From: Hoeflea marina
GTDB taxonomy: Bacteria; Pseudomonadota; Alphaproteobacteria; Rhizobiales; Rhizobiaceae
Direction of reading: 5' to 3'
DNA length: 64,000 bases
Assembly (NCBI RefSeq): GCF_003182275.1
Contig: NZ_QGTR01000005.1
Coordinates: forward strand, 186,001-250,000
In this document: positions 18,387 through 25,900 of the stretch, piece by piece
Layout of the letters: the number at the start of each line of letters is the position of its first letter
Position numbering within the stretch: the stretch's first letter is position 1
Translations under genes and position numbers: made by a program
Notes under the pieces: generated by a model
Seen by the model: the letters and a program-made list of their open reading frames with translations, nothing else
The model's database searches: none
What the model was told of the DNA's origin: nothing

Positions 18387-18407
18387 AGTAAACTCATGTA
18401 GTTTACT
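18387..18407 (-). promoter_or_regulatory. Palindromic operator candidate of the antitoxin-vapC operon
   Basis: Perfect 8-bp arms (AGTAAACT and AGTTTACT) flank a 5-bp centre, 65 bp upstream of the antitoxin start, in a distinctly AT-rich patch. Position and symmetry fit autoregulation of a toxin-antitoxin operon. Confidence 0.6.
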
Positions 18408-18486
18408 AAAGCTGCCGGATGAAGAACTGTCAGCGACCCACCGACGGCCTGCACTGCCAGTCTCTCCCCGGCACACTCGGTCTCGC

Positions 18487-19851
18487 TTAGGCCCGCTCGA
18501 ACCCGCGGGCGATCTCCCAGTCGGTGACCGCCTTGTCGAACTCGTCCTGTTCCCATTCGGCGCAGCGCACATAGTGATCGACCACGTCGTCGCCCATGGC
18601 CTCCCGCAGCATGGTCGAGCCGCGTAGCGTGTCCGTGGCGGCGCGAAGCGTCGAGGGAATGTGCCTGGCCGCCTCGTTCTGGTAGATGTCGCCGCCGGTC
18701 GGCGGCGCCAGCTCGAGCTTGTCCTCGATGCCCTTGATGCCGGCGGCGATCAGCGCCGCCTGGGCCAGATAGGGGTTCATGTCGGAGCCGCCGATGCGGC
18801 ACTCGACCCGCACGCCCTTGGAGTTTTCGCCGCAGAGCCGGAAGCCGGCGGTGCGGTTGTCCACCGACCAGACGATGCGGGTGGGCGCGAACGTGCCCTT
18901 CATGAAGCGCTTGTAGCTGTTGACATAGGGCGCCAGGAAGCAGGTGTAGTCGGCGGCGTATTCGATCAGCCCGGCCATGAACTGCCGCATCAGCTCGGAC
19001 ATGCCGTGGTCGCCGTCGGGATCCTGGAAGGCCGCGGTCTTGCCCTGCCACAGCGACATGTGCACATGCGAGGAGGAGCCGACCTTGTTGGCGTTCCATT
19101 TCGGCAGGAAGGTCACCGAGCGGCCGTGGGCCCAGGCGATTTCCTTGACTGCATGCTTGGCGATGGTGTGGTGATCGGCGCAGTCGAGCGCCTCGGCATA
19201 ACGGATGTTGAGCTCTTCCTGGCCGGTCTCGGCCTCGCCCTTGGAATTCTCGATCGGAATGCCGGCGGCGAACAGGTGATTGCGCACCGGCCGCATGATC
19301 GACTCTTCCTTGGTTGTCTGCAGGATGTGGTAGTCCTCGTTGTAGGCGCTGATCGGGGTAAGCTCGCGGTAGCCCGATTTCGCCAGGTCGCGAAAACTCT
19401 GCTCGAACAGGAAGAACTCCAGTTCGGTCGCCATCATCGCCTCATAGCCCAGCGCCTTCAGGCGCTCCCTCTGCACCTTGAGGATTTGGCGCGGCGATTG
19501 CGGCACCGGCTCATGGGTCTTGTGGTTGAGGAGGTCGCACAGCACCATGCAGGTTCCCTCCAGCCAGGGCACGCGGCGGATGGTCGAGAGATCCGGCTTC
19601 ATCACATAGTCGCCATAGCCGGCCTGCCAGCTGGTGGTTGCGTAGCCGTCAGGCGTCGCCATTTCGAGGTCGGTCGCCAGCATGTAGTTGCAGCAATGGG
19701 TTTCCTCATGGCTGGAGTCGATGAAATTCTGGACATGGAAACGCTTGCCCATCAGCCGCCCCTGCATGTCGACGCAACAGACCAGCACGGTGTCGATGTC
19801 GCCGGACTTGGCGGCGGCCTTTACGTCTTCAAAGCTGAGGTTTCCAGACAT
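18487..19851 (-). CDS. Glutamine-synthetase-like gamma-glutamyl-amine ligase
   Basis: A 454-residue member of the glutamine synthetase superfamily, class I-like but of the branch that includes PuuA and other gamma-glutamyl ligases. Recognisable elements are ATELEFFLFEQ (metal-binding glutamates), SSSHVHMSLW (ATP/metal site His), NRTAGFRLCG and VECRIGGSDMNPYLAQAA with the catalytic-loop arginine. True GlnA signatures around the adenylylation tyrosine are missing. It probably couples glutamate to a primary amine using ATP, the entry step of gamma-glutamylated amine catabolism. It lies upstream of the TA pair, ALDH and Fe-ADH on the same strand. Substrate unknown. Confidence 0.82.
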   Translation of the reverse strand: MSGNLSFEDVKAAAKSGDIDTVLVCCVDMQGRLMGKRFHVQNFIDSSHEETHCCNYMLATDLEMATPDGYATTSWQAGYGDYVMKPDLSTIRRVPWLEGTCMVLCDLLNHKTHEPVPQSPRQILKVQRERLKALGYEAMMATELEFFLFEQSFRDLAKSGYRELTPISAYNEDYHILQTTKEESIMRPVRNHLFAAGIPIENSKGEAETGQEELNIRYAEALDCADHHTIAKHAVKEIAWAHGRSVTFLPKWNANKVGSSSHVHMSLWQGKTAAFQDPDGDHGMSELMRQFMAGLIEYAADYTCFLAPYVNSYKRFMKGTFAPTRIVWSVDNRTAGFRLCGENSKGVRVECRIGGSDMNPYLAQAALIAAGIKGIEDKLELAPPTGGDIYQNEAARHIPSTLRAATDTLRGSTMLREAMGDDVVDHYVRCAEWEQDEFDKAVTDWEIARGFERA

Positions 19852-19980
19852 GTCGATCAGATCCTGATGGTTCGCCCGGCGCTGGCGCCTGTGACCGCAC
19901 GCGGCTCAAGCAGGGACAGCGCCTGTTCGGATGGTGCAGCGACCGCGCCCCTCAAGGGCAGATGGCGCTGTAGTGGCAAG

Positions 19981-20008
19981 CCGCCTCCCGACGCAAGCCG
20001 GGAGGCGG
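19981..20008 (-). terminator. Hairpin between the TRAP binding-protein gene and the ligase gene
   Basis: A perfect 10-bp GC-rich stem with an 8-nt loop lies 21 bp after the TRAP binding-protein stop. There is no T-run, so it may attenuate rather than end transcription into the downstream ligase gene. Confidence 0.5.
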
Positions 20009-20028
20009 GCATTGTGGCAGATATGCGA

Positions 20029-21078
20029 TCAGCTTTCGCCGTAGGGGAAGCCCGCGGCGTTGATGACCTTGTTGTAGTCCTTGAAGATCGCGATGACCTT
20101 TGCCTTGGTTTCGCTTTCCGCGGCGACTTCATCCCAGAACTTGACGGCCGCGTCCTCGACCTGCTTCCACTCCTTGGCCGGAACCGACCGGAGCTGCAGC
20201 TTGTCGCCGGTGGCGCGCAGCTTGGCTTCGCCACCCCAGTACCACTGGTTGCGGAAGGTGTGGCTGGCTTCCATGCACGAAATATAGAGCGCCTTGAGAT
20301 GCTCGGGCAGCGCGTTCCATTTCTCTTCGTTGGCAAACCACGACCCGATCCAGGCGCCGGAGATGTTGTTGGTCAGGAAGTAGTCGGTCACATTCGCCCA
20401 GCCGACGGTGTAGTCCTCGGTGATCCCCGACCAGGACATGCCGTCGAGTTCGCCGGTCTGCACCGCGACCTCGGCGTCTTCGTAGGGAATCGACACCGGA
20501 ACCACGCCGAACTGGGTGAGGAAGCGGCCGGCCGTCGGGAAGGTGTAGAGCTTGAGGCCGTCGAGATCGGCGACGCTCTTGATCTCCTTCTTCGTGTTGA
20601 AGTTGCAGGGATCCTGGCCCGCGGCCGACAGCCAGACCACACCGGTGCCGGCATAGGCGTCGCGCCAGATGTCGCTGAGGCCGTATTGCTGGAACAGCAC
20701 CGGCACGTCGAGGATCGAGCGGGTGGCGAAGGGGAAGTATCCGCCGAACAGTCCCACTTCCACCGGCGAGGCCATCGAATCATCATCCGAATGCACGGCA
20801 TCGATGGTTCCGGCCTGCATGGCGCGGAACAGTTCGCCGGTCGGCACGATCTGGTCGGCGAAGAACAGCTCGATGACCATTTCGCCGTTGGCCGCCTTGT
20901 TGAAGGCATCGACGAAGGGCTGGGTCACGAACTGGCCGAGGGTTGCACCGGCATAGGTCTGCATGCGCCAGCGGATCGGCTCCTGGGCGATGGCCGGCGG
21001 GGCAGCAAGCACGGTTCCGGCGGCTGCGCCGGCGCCGGCGATGCCGGCCTGGGTGAGAAATTGACGCCTCTTGATCAT
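20029..21078 (-). CDS. TRAP transporter solute-binding protein (DctP type)
   Basis: A 349-residue periplasmic binding protein of a tripartite ATP-independent transporter. It has a twin-arginine signal: KRRQFLTQAG followed by a hydrophobic stretch and APPAIAQ, with likely cleavage near residue 32. The DctP fold is seen in FVDAFNKAANGEM, FFADQIVPTGELFRAMQAG, the hinge region DLDGLKLYTF and VAVQTGELDGMSWSG. It captures an organic anion and delivers it to the DctQM permease encoded just upstream. The ligand cannot be read from sequence; neighbouring enzymes suggest a glutamyl- or formyl-glutamate-like compound. AAAGGAG precedes the ATG. Confidence 0.9.
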   Translation of the reverse strand: MIKRRQFLTQAGIAGAGAAAGTVLAAPPAIAQEPIRWRMQTYAGATLGQFVTQPFVDAFNKAANGEMVIELFFADQIVPTGELFRAMQAGTIDAVHSDDDSMASPVEVGLFGGYFPFATRSILDVPVLFQQYGLSDIWRDAYAGTGVVWLSAAGQDPCNFNTKKEIKSVADLDGLKLYTFPTAGRFLTQFGVVPVSIPYEDAEVAVQTGELDGMSWSGITEDYTVGWANVTDYFLTNNISGAWIGSWFANEEKWNALPEHLKALYISCMEASHTFRNQWYWGGEAKLRATGDKLQLRSVPAKEWKQVEDAAVKFWDEVAAESETKAKVIAIFKDYNKVINAAGFPYGES

Positions 21079-21120
21079 GCTGTTCTCCTTTTGGTTTCGT
21101 CTTCTCTGGATCTGCTCATT

Positions 21121-22455
21121 TCAGCCTTGAAGCTTGCCCTGGAACTGCTGCGGAAGCCACAATGCCAGCTCCGGGAACATCATCACGATCATCAATGTGA
21201 GCAGCATGACCGCGACGAAGGGAATGACCGACAGATAGATGTGCCGAATCGTGATTTCCGGTGGCGCCATGGCGCGCATCAGGAAGAGATTGTAGCCGAA
21301 CGGCGGCGTCATGTAAGCAATCTGGCATGTGATCGTGTAGAGCACACCGTACCAGACCAGGTCGAAGCCGAGCAGCTTGACCAGCGGCACATAGAGCGGG
21401 GCCACAATGACGAGCATGGCCGTGTCGTCGAGAAAGGTCCCCATCAAGAGGAAGCTCAACTGCATCAGGATGAGCACGTGCCAGGGCTCAAGGCCCAGCC
21501 GGCCGAGGAAGAAGCCCTCGATGGCCCGCACCGCGCCCAGCCCGTCGAACACCGCTCCGAAGCAGAGCGCCGCCAGGATAATCCACATGAACATGCAGGA
21601 GATGCCGAGCGTCTTGCGCATGACGTTCTCCATCACTTGCCGCGAAAGCCGGCCCTTGATCAGCGCCGCGCCCATCGAGGCCAGCGCGCCCACGGCCGAG
21701 CTTTCCACCAGGCTGGTGTAGCCCAGCAGGAACAGGCCGTTCATCAGGAAAAAGATCATGAACGGCAGGATGCCGGCCCTGAGCAGGCTGATCCGCTCGC
21801 TCCAGGTGATGGCGTCGCGTTCCTCCTTGGGCAGCGGCGGCCCCAGATGGGGCTGCAGCTGGCAGCGGATGGCGATGTAGACGATGAACAGGGCGGCCAT
21901 CAGCAGGCCCGGGAACACGCCCGCCAGCCACAACTGGCTCACCGGCTGCCGCGCGATCATGCCGTAGAGCACCAGCACCACCGATGGCGGGATCAGGATC
22001 CCAAGACTGGAGCCGCCCTGGATCACTCCCGTAATCATCACCTTGTCGTAGTTGCGCCTGAGCAGTTCGGGCAGCGCGATCGTGGCCCCGATCGCCATCC
22101 CGGCCACCGACAGCCCGTTCATGGCCGAAATCACCACCATCAGGAAGATGGTCCCGATGGCCAGGCCACCGGGAACCGGGCCGAACCAGACGTGGAACAT
22201 GCGGTAGAGATCGTCGGCGATGCGGCTTTCCGACAGCATGTAGCCCATGAAGATGAACATCGGCAGCGTCAGCAGCGGATACCATTTCATCAGCTTGATC
22301 GACTGCGCGAAGGCGATTTCGACACCGCCCGTTCCCCACAGCGGCAGCGCGGCGAGCACCGCGACCGCGCCGATGACGCCGAAGACCCTCTGTCCGGTGA
22401 GGAGCAGCGCCATCATTGAGGCGAACATGAAGATGGCGATCAGTTCGTAGCTCAA
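21121..22455 (-). CDS. TRAP transporter large permease subunit (DctM type)
   Basis: A 444-residue membrane protein with about 12 helices, typical of DctM. Conserved parts include MFIFMGYMLSESRIADDLY, SAMNGLSVAGMAIGATIALP, GSSLGILIPPSVVLVLYG with the helix-breaking Pro-Pro, and FLDDTAMLVIVAPLYVPL. It drives solute uptake with a sodium or proton gradient. The best start is TTG at 22455, overlapping the dctQ TGA (TTGA) and preceded by GAGG about 9 nt upstream; no ATG lies at the family start. The downstream binding-protein gene follows after 42 bp. Confidence 0.9.
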   Translation of the reverse strand: MSYELIAIFMFASMMALLLTGQRVFGVIGAVAVLAALPLWGTGGVEIAFAQSIKLMKWYPLLTLPMFIFMGYMLSESRIADDLYRMFHVWFGPVPGGLAIGTIFLMVVISAMNGLSVAGMAIGATIALPELLRRNYDKVMITGVIQGGSSLGILIPPSVVLVLYGMIARQPVSQLWLAGVFPGLLMAALFIVYIAIRCQLQPHLGPPLPKEERDAITWSERISLLRAGILPFMIFFLMNGLFLLGYTSLVESSAVGALASMGAALIKGRLSRQVMENVMRKTLGISCMFMWIILAALCFGAVFDGLGAVRAIEGFFLGRLGLEPWHVLILMQLSFLLMGTFLDDTAMLVIVAPLYVPLVKLLGFDLVWYGVLYTITCQIAYMTPPFGYNLFLMRAMAPPEITIRHIYLSVIPFVAVMLLTLMIVMMFPELALWLPQQFQGKLQG

Positions 22456-22982
22456 AGGCCCGCCTCGCTCTGGTGATTGACGCTGACGCCACGAAGGAAA
22501 AGGATGTCGCGGAGCAATTCCGCCACGGCCTGCAAGAGCATCAGAAAAATGCCGAAGGCAGCCACCAGTTTGACCGGCCACATATAGGGTCGCCACACCG
22601 AATGGGCGCGTTCGCCGTATTCGATGGCATAGGTGGTGCTCGATATGCCGCCATAGAGCAGGACACAGAGATAGAAGATAAGGAACAGCACCGTGACCGC
22701 ATCGATCGCCGCCTTGCGCCGCGGCGACCAGTTCGCATAGACCAGATCCATCCGCACGTGATCTCCGAGCTGCATCGAGTAGGCGCCGCCGAGCAGGTAG
22801 TAGGCCACCATGATGAACTGGGCTAATTCCAGCGTCCACAGTGCCGGGGAACCGGCATATTTTGAGATCGAAGACCAGAACAGCACGCCCATCAGAGCGA
22901 AGATCAGGTACATGGCGAACCGTCCGACCCGATAGTTGACCCGGTCGACGGCCCGCACATAGGCGACGAGGAAAGCCAGCAT
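22452..22982 (-). CDS. TRAP transporter small permease subunit (DctQ type)
   Basis: A 176-residue protein with four predicted helices and the DctQ pattern of a long first helix pair (FAMYLIFALMGVLFWSS, QFIMVAYYLLGGAYSMQ), the GDHVRMDLVYANWSPR motif and two C-terminal helices. It forms the membrane complex with DctM. The ATG at 22982 starts 4 bp after the stop of the upstream amidohydrolase gene; a longer reading to 23018 would overlap that gene. The tight spacing makes amidohydrolase-dctQ-dctM-dctP one transcription unit. Confidence 0.87.
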   Translation of the reverse strand: MLAFLVAYVRAVDRVNYRVGRFAMYLIFALMGVLFWSSISKYAGSPALWTLELAQFIMVAYYLLGGAYSMQLGDHVRMDLVYANWSPRRKAAIDAVTVLFLIFYLCVLLYGGISSTTYAIEYGERAHSVWRPYMWPVKLVAAFGIFLMLLQAVAELLRDILFLRGVSVNHQSEAGL

Positions 22983-22986
22983 GGCG

Positions 22987-23790
22987 TCAGGATCCTCTCT
23001 CGGCGTGGCTGGCGACATCGGCCAGGGCTGAAAGTGCTGCGGCGATGTGCCGGGCCAGATAGCCTGCCATGGCCGCCTGGTCGGCTTCGGTCGAAACCAG
23101 ATCGTTGCGGATCTCGATCATCACGTTCAGGAGTCCGGCAGGCAGGGCGTGCTCCAGCAATGTGTGGGTGACGCCGTCGGCCGGACCATAGGGCTGATTG
23201 CGTTCGATGCGAAAGCCGCCCGCATCGCCGGCCATGCTGTCGAGCATGGCATCGGCGAATCGCCGGTCGCTGTCGTGCAGGATGCCGATCTCGACCTCGC
23301 GCGGCTTGCCGAAGTAGACCGGGGTGAACGTGTGGATCGTCACCAGCACCGGTGGCCCGTCGGCCGCCGCTCGGCGGCCAAGGACTTCGGCAAGGGCGGA
23401 CCGAAAGGGGTGATAGATCGCATCCGCGCGTTCGGCCCTCTCGTCCGCGCCCAGCCGCAGATTGCCCGGAATGTCATAGATCTCGCTCTTTGCCGGCACG
23501 GAGAACGGAGAGTCGGGCGGCCGGTTGCAGTCATAGGCTAGCCGCGAGAAGGCCTGAGCCACCAGCGTCGCGTCGAGCTGGTCCGACAGCAGGTCGGCGA
23601 CGGCGAGCGCGCCCGGATCCCACGCAATGTGGCTCGACAGCGCCTCTGCATCGAGGCCCAGATCGCCCAGCGCCTTCGGCATCCGCGGTGACGCGTGCTC
23701 GCAGACCAGCACCACGGCGGCCGACGCATCGGGCCGCCGGATCATCACCGGCGATCCTTCCGAAGGATCTATCAGCCCCCTGCCTGCCAC
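22987..23790 (-). CDS. N-formylglutamate amidohydrolase family protein
   Basis: A 267-residue member of the N-formylglutamate deformylase family (HutG/FGase type). VVLVCEHASPRMP is the family N-terminal strand with the metal-binding Glu-His, AYDCNRP the conserved Asn-Arg segment, LVTIHTFTPVYFGKPR the His-Thr-Phe motif and VMIEIRNDLV the catalytic Glu-Arg strand. It probably cleaves an N-acyl group from glutamate or an analogue. I favour GTG at 23790, which has GGAGG six bases upstream and restores the family-length N-terminus; ATG 23745 is the alternative. No other histidine-degradation genes are nearby, so its role here is probably tied to the TRAP-imported compound. Confidence 0.85.
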   Translation of the reverse strand: MAGRGLIDPSEGSPVMIRRPDASAAVVLVCEHASPRMPKALGDLGLDAEALSSHIAWDPGALAVADLLSDQLDATLVAQAFSRLAYDCNRPPDSPFSVPAKSEIYDIPGNLRLGADERAERADAIYHPFRSALAEVLGRRAAADGPPVLVTIHTFTPVYFGKPREVEIGILHDSDRRFADAMLDSMAGDAGGFRIERNQPYGPADGVTHTLLEHALPAGLLNVMIEIRNDLVSTEADQAAMAGYLARHIAAALSALADVASHAERGS

Positions 23791-23882
23791 GCCTGCCTCC
23801 GCATTGCACCGTTTGCCGTCCCCGAAGCGGGGTCTTCGCCTGTATGTAACATTGATTAGGATTGCCGTGTCGTTGTCAATGC

Positions 23883-23898
23883 TGTAATTTCTATTACA
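23883..23898. promoter_or_regulatory. RpiR-family operator candidate
   Basis: TGTAAT and ATTACA flank a 4-bp centre, a perfect palindrome 31 bp upstream of the RpiR gene and 93 bp upstream of the divergent transport operon. It resembles the TGTAAT-ATTACA core known for the HexR branch of this regulator family. Confidence 0.65.
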
Positions 23899-23928
23899 CA
23901 AATGGTGACGGCGGGGGAAGGAGAAGGC

Positions 23929-24774
23929 ATGGCGATACGCGAACAGGTGCACGCAGCGCTCGGCAGCCTGCCGGGTGCGGAGAAGAAGGTGGCGCACGCC
24001 TTTTTGGCCAATTATCCCAGCATCGGCCTGTCGACCATTGCCGCACTGGCGGGGCTGGCGGGCACCAGTTCGCCCACCGTGCTTCGCTTCGTCGCCCGGC
24101 TCGGCTACCTGTCCTATCCGGATTTTCAGCGCGAATTGCGTGCCGACGTCCAGACCCAGCTGATGTCGCCGCTCGAACGCGGCCGCCAGACCGAATCCGC
24201 GCGCACCGACAATCCGGCGCTCAAGGCGAGCTTCGCCAGCGTCGCCGAGAATCTCGACGCTACGCTCAAGGCGATCTCGGAAAGCGAGTATGACGCCGCC
24301 TGCGAGATGCTCGGCGACACCCGCGCCGGGTGCTTTCTGCTTGGTGGTCGCTTCACCGATGCCATCGCCGGCTACATGGCCGCTCATCTGCGGATCATCC
24401 GCCCCAACGTCCATCATTTCAGCGACCAGACTTCGACCTGGCAGGACCAGCTTCTCGACATCCGCCCCGGCGATGTCGTGGTGATCTTCGACATCCGTCG
24501 CTACCAGTCCGACCTGATCCGGCTGGGCGAGTTGCTGGTCGAGCGCAAGGCCCGTATCCTGCTGATCACCGATCCCTGGCTCTCGCCGATCGCGCGTTCC
24601 GCCCGCGTTGTGCTGCCCTGCGTCGTCGATGCCGGCCGCACATGGGATTCGAGCGTCACCCTGCTGGCGCTCGCCGAAGCGCTGATCGACCGGGTCTCAA
24701 GCGACCAGTGGCAGAGCGCCCGTGCCCGCATGCAGACGCTTGAGGACATTCACTGGAACCAGACCCGGCGCTGA
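23929..24774 (+). CDS. MurR/RpiR-family transcriptional regulator
   Basis: A 281-residue regulator with an N-terminal RpiR-type HTH (IGLSTIAALAGLAGTSSPTVLRFVARLGY) and a C-terminal SIS domain (about 120-260: CFLLGGRFTDAIAGYMAAHL; GDVVVIFDIRRYQSDLIRLG). SIS domains bind phosphosugars, but many RpiR proteins beside transport operons respond to other metabolites. AAGGAG lies 5 nt before the ATG at 23929, which decides this start over 23902. It is divergent from the amidohydrolase-TRAP operon, with a palindromic operator between, so it most likely controls that operon and itself. Confidence 0.9.
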   Translation: MAIREQVHAALGSLPGAEKKVAHAFLANYPSIGLSTIAALAGLAGTSSPTVLRFVARLGYLSYPDFQRELRADVQTQLMSPLERGRQTESARTDNPALKASFASVAENLDATLKAISESEYDAACEMLGDTRAGCFLLGGRFTDAIAGYMAAHLRIIRPNVHHFSDQTSTWQDQLLDIRPGDVVVIFDIRRYQSDLIRLGELLVERKARILLITDPWLSPIARSARVVLPCVVDAGRTWDSSVTLLALAEALIDRVSSDQWQSARARMQTLEDIHWNQTRR

Positions 24775-24971
24775 ATTTTCCCACCGCCGGAACCTTGTCG
24801 GATTTGGCGCATTGAGCTTGCAACGGACGCACATGAACCCTCCCCCGGTTCCCTGCGGTCCGACATACAGAGTGGCCGACGGCCTCCTGTATCCCGAAGG
24901 CCGGTGTTTTCCCCTGGACGCCGGCTTTCGGCGTTTCTGGCCACGGCTTGCGTCGTCGCCGGCTTTGAAAT

Positions 24972-24988
24972 ATCCATCCAACATGGAT
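24972..24988 (+). promoter_or_regulatory. Inverted repeat across the ArsR-type gene start
   Basis: ATCCAT and ATGGAT flank 5 bp and include the start codon at 24983, with imperfect extension to TGAA/TTCA outside. ArsR-type repressors often bind such sites to block their own expression. Confidence 0.4.
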
Positions 24989-25315
24989 TCAAGCACCGCT
25001 CTCGATGCCTTTTCGGCCCTTGGCCAGGACACCCGGCTTGAGGTTTTCCGGCTGCTGGTCAAGGCCGGCCCGGAGGGCCTGCCTTCCGGCGAGATCGGCG
25101 AGGCGCTCGGCGTGCGCCAGAACACCATGTCCACCAATCTCGGAATCCTGCTCAAGGCAGGCCTCGTCCGCAAGCAGCGCGACGGCCGCAGTGTGCGCTA
25201 CCTGGCTGATCTCGACGGCATTCGCGGCCTGCTGGCATTTCTCCTGGAGGATTGCTGCGGCGGCAAGCCGGAGCTCTGCCAGCCGCTGATCGATCGCATT
25301 TCCTGCGGACGATGA
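24983..25315 (+). CDS. ArsR-family winged-helix regulator
   Basis: A 110-residue ArsR/SmtB-type repressor: ALDAFSALGQDTRLEVFRLL opens the domain, and GEIGEALGVRQNTMSTNLGILLKAGLV is the HTH. The C-terminal DCCGGKPELCQP segment offers three cysteines that could sense arsenite or another thiophilic metal. No resistance genes follow, so it acts at a distance or is a remnant of a lost ars operon. The start at 24983 gives the family-typical N-terminus; no clear Shine-Dalgarno is visible, and an inverted repeat spans the start. It is convergent with the cupin gene. Confidence 0.85.
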   Translation: MDSSTALDAFSALGQDTRLEVFRLLVKAGPEGLPSGEIGEALGVRQNTMSTNLGILLKAGLVRKQRDGRSVRYLADLDGIRGLLAFLLEDCCGGKPELCQPLIDRISCGR

Positions 25316-25386
25316 CGCCCGGCACTTGTGGACCTCGTCGTCATCCGTGCCCGGCCGGTGGCGCCAGCGCGGTGCGCGAAGAGACG

Positions 25387-25746
25387 TCAGGCCTGGCGGG
25401 TCAGCACATAGGTCTTGCGCACGGTCTCGTGGATCGTCCATTCGCCCTTCCAGCCGAGCGGCAGCACCAGCACGTCACCCGCCCTGAGGTGCCGCGCATC
25501 ACCACCCTGCTTGCCCTCGACCGTCGCGGATCCGCTCAGGATGTGACAGATCTCCAAGGATTGCGTCCGGTCGGCGCCGAAGCGTCCCGGCGTACATTCC
25601 CAGACACCGATGCGCGTCATGCCGCCGGCAGAAGCCCACAGTTCGACCGCCGCCTCCCTCTGGCCATCGCTGAAGCTGGTGGGTTTGGGCTTGAACTCGC
25701 CCAGGTCCATGGCGGCGAGATCGCCAAAGCTATTGAGATCGATCAT
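25387..25746 (-). CDS. Cupin-domain protein
   Basis: A 119-residue single cupin of the ureidoglycine-aminohydrolase-like (DUF861) type: GVWECTPGRFG starts the barrel, SLEICHILSGSATVEG holds the first motif with Glu and His, and LRAGDVLVLPLGWKGEWTIHETVRKTYV the second. Proteins of this kind are often found beside amine and betaine catabolic genes, but the function is not established. It lies downstream of the block B ABC operon, beyond a repeat copy at 25797-25893, and may have its own promoter there. Confidence 0.8.
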   Translation of the reverse strand: MIDLNSFGDLAAMDLGEFKPKPTSFSDGQREAAVELWASAGGMTRIGVWECTPGRFGADRTQSLEICHILSGSATVEGKQGGDARHLRAGDVLVLPLGWKGEWTIHETVRKTYVLTRQA

Positions 25747-25796
25747 GTCAGTCCTTTTGGGTTGATCACGCGGACGCTAGCACGCCGGCACGCCGG

Positions 25797-25893
25797 GCGC
25801 ATTTCCAGATGACGTGCCTTTCACTTCGTCACGGGACATTGCGGCAAGTCGGGAACCTGGAGCGCCTTTGCGAATCGGTGAAGCGCAGAAGCG
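25797..25893 (+). repeat. Intergenic repeat, copy 1
   Basis: About 95 bp sharing ordered blocks with 35693-35784: GCGCATTTC, TCACTTCG, GGACA then TGCG, GGAAC then TGG and GCGC, TTTGCG, and GCAGAAGCG. Same orientation in both copies. It lies between the cupin start and the last ABC permease stop. Confidence 0.75.
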
Positions 25894-25900
25894 TCCCATG

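Noticed and set aside
18661-22419. Very long open frame on the plus strand opposite the ligase and TRAP genes
   Set aside because: It is antisense to four well-supported genes, is arginine/histidine/glycine-rich with no domain, and arises from high-GC codon bias on the other strand.
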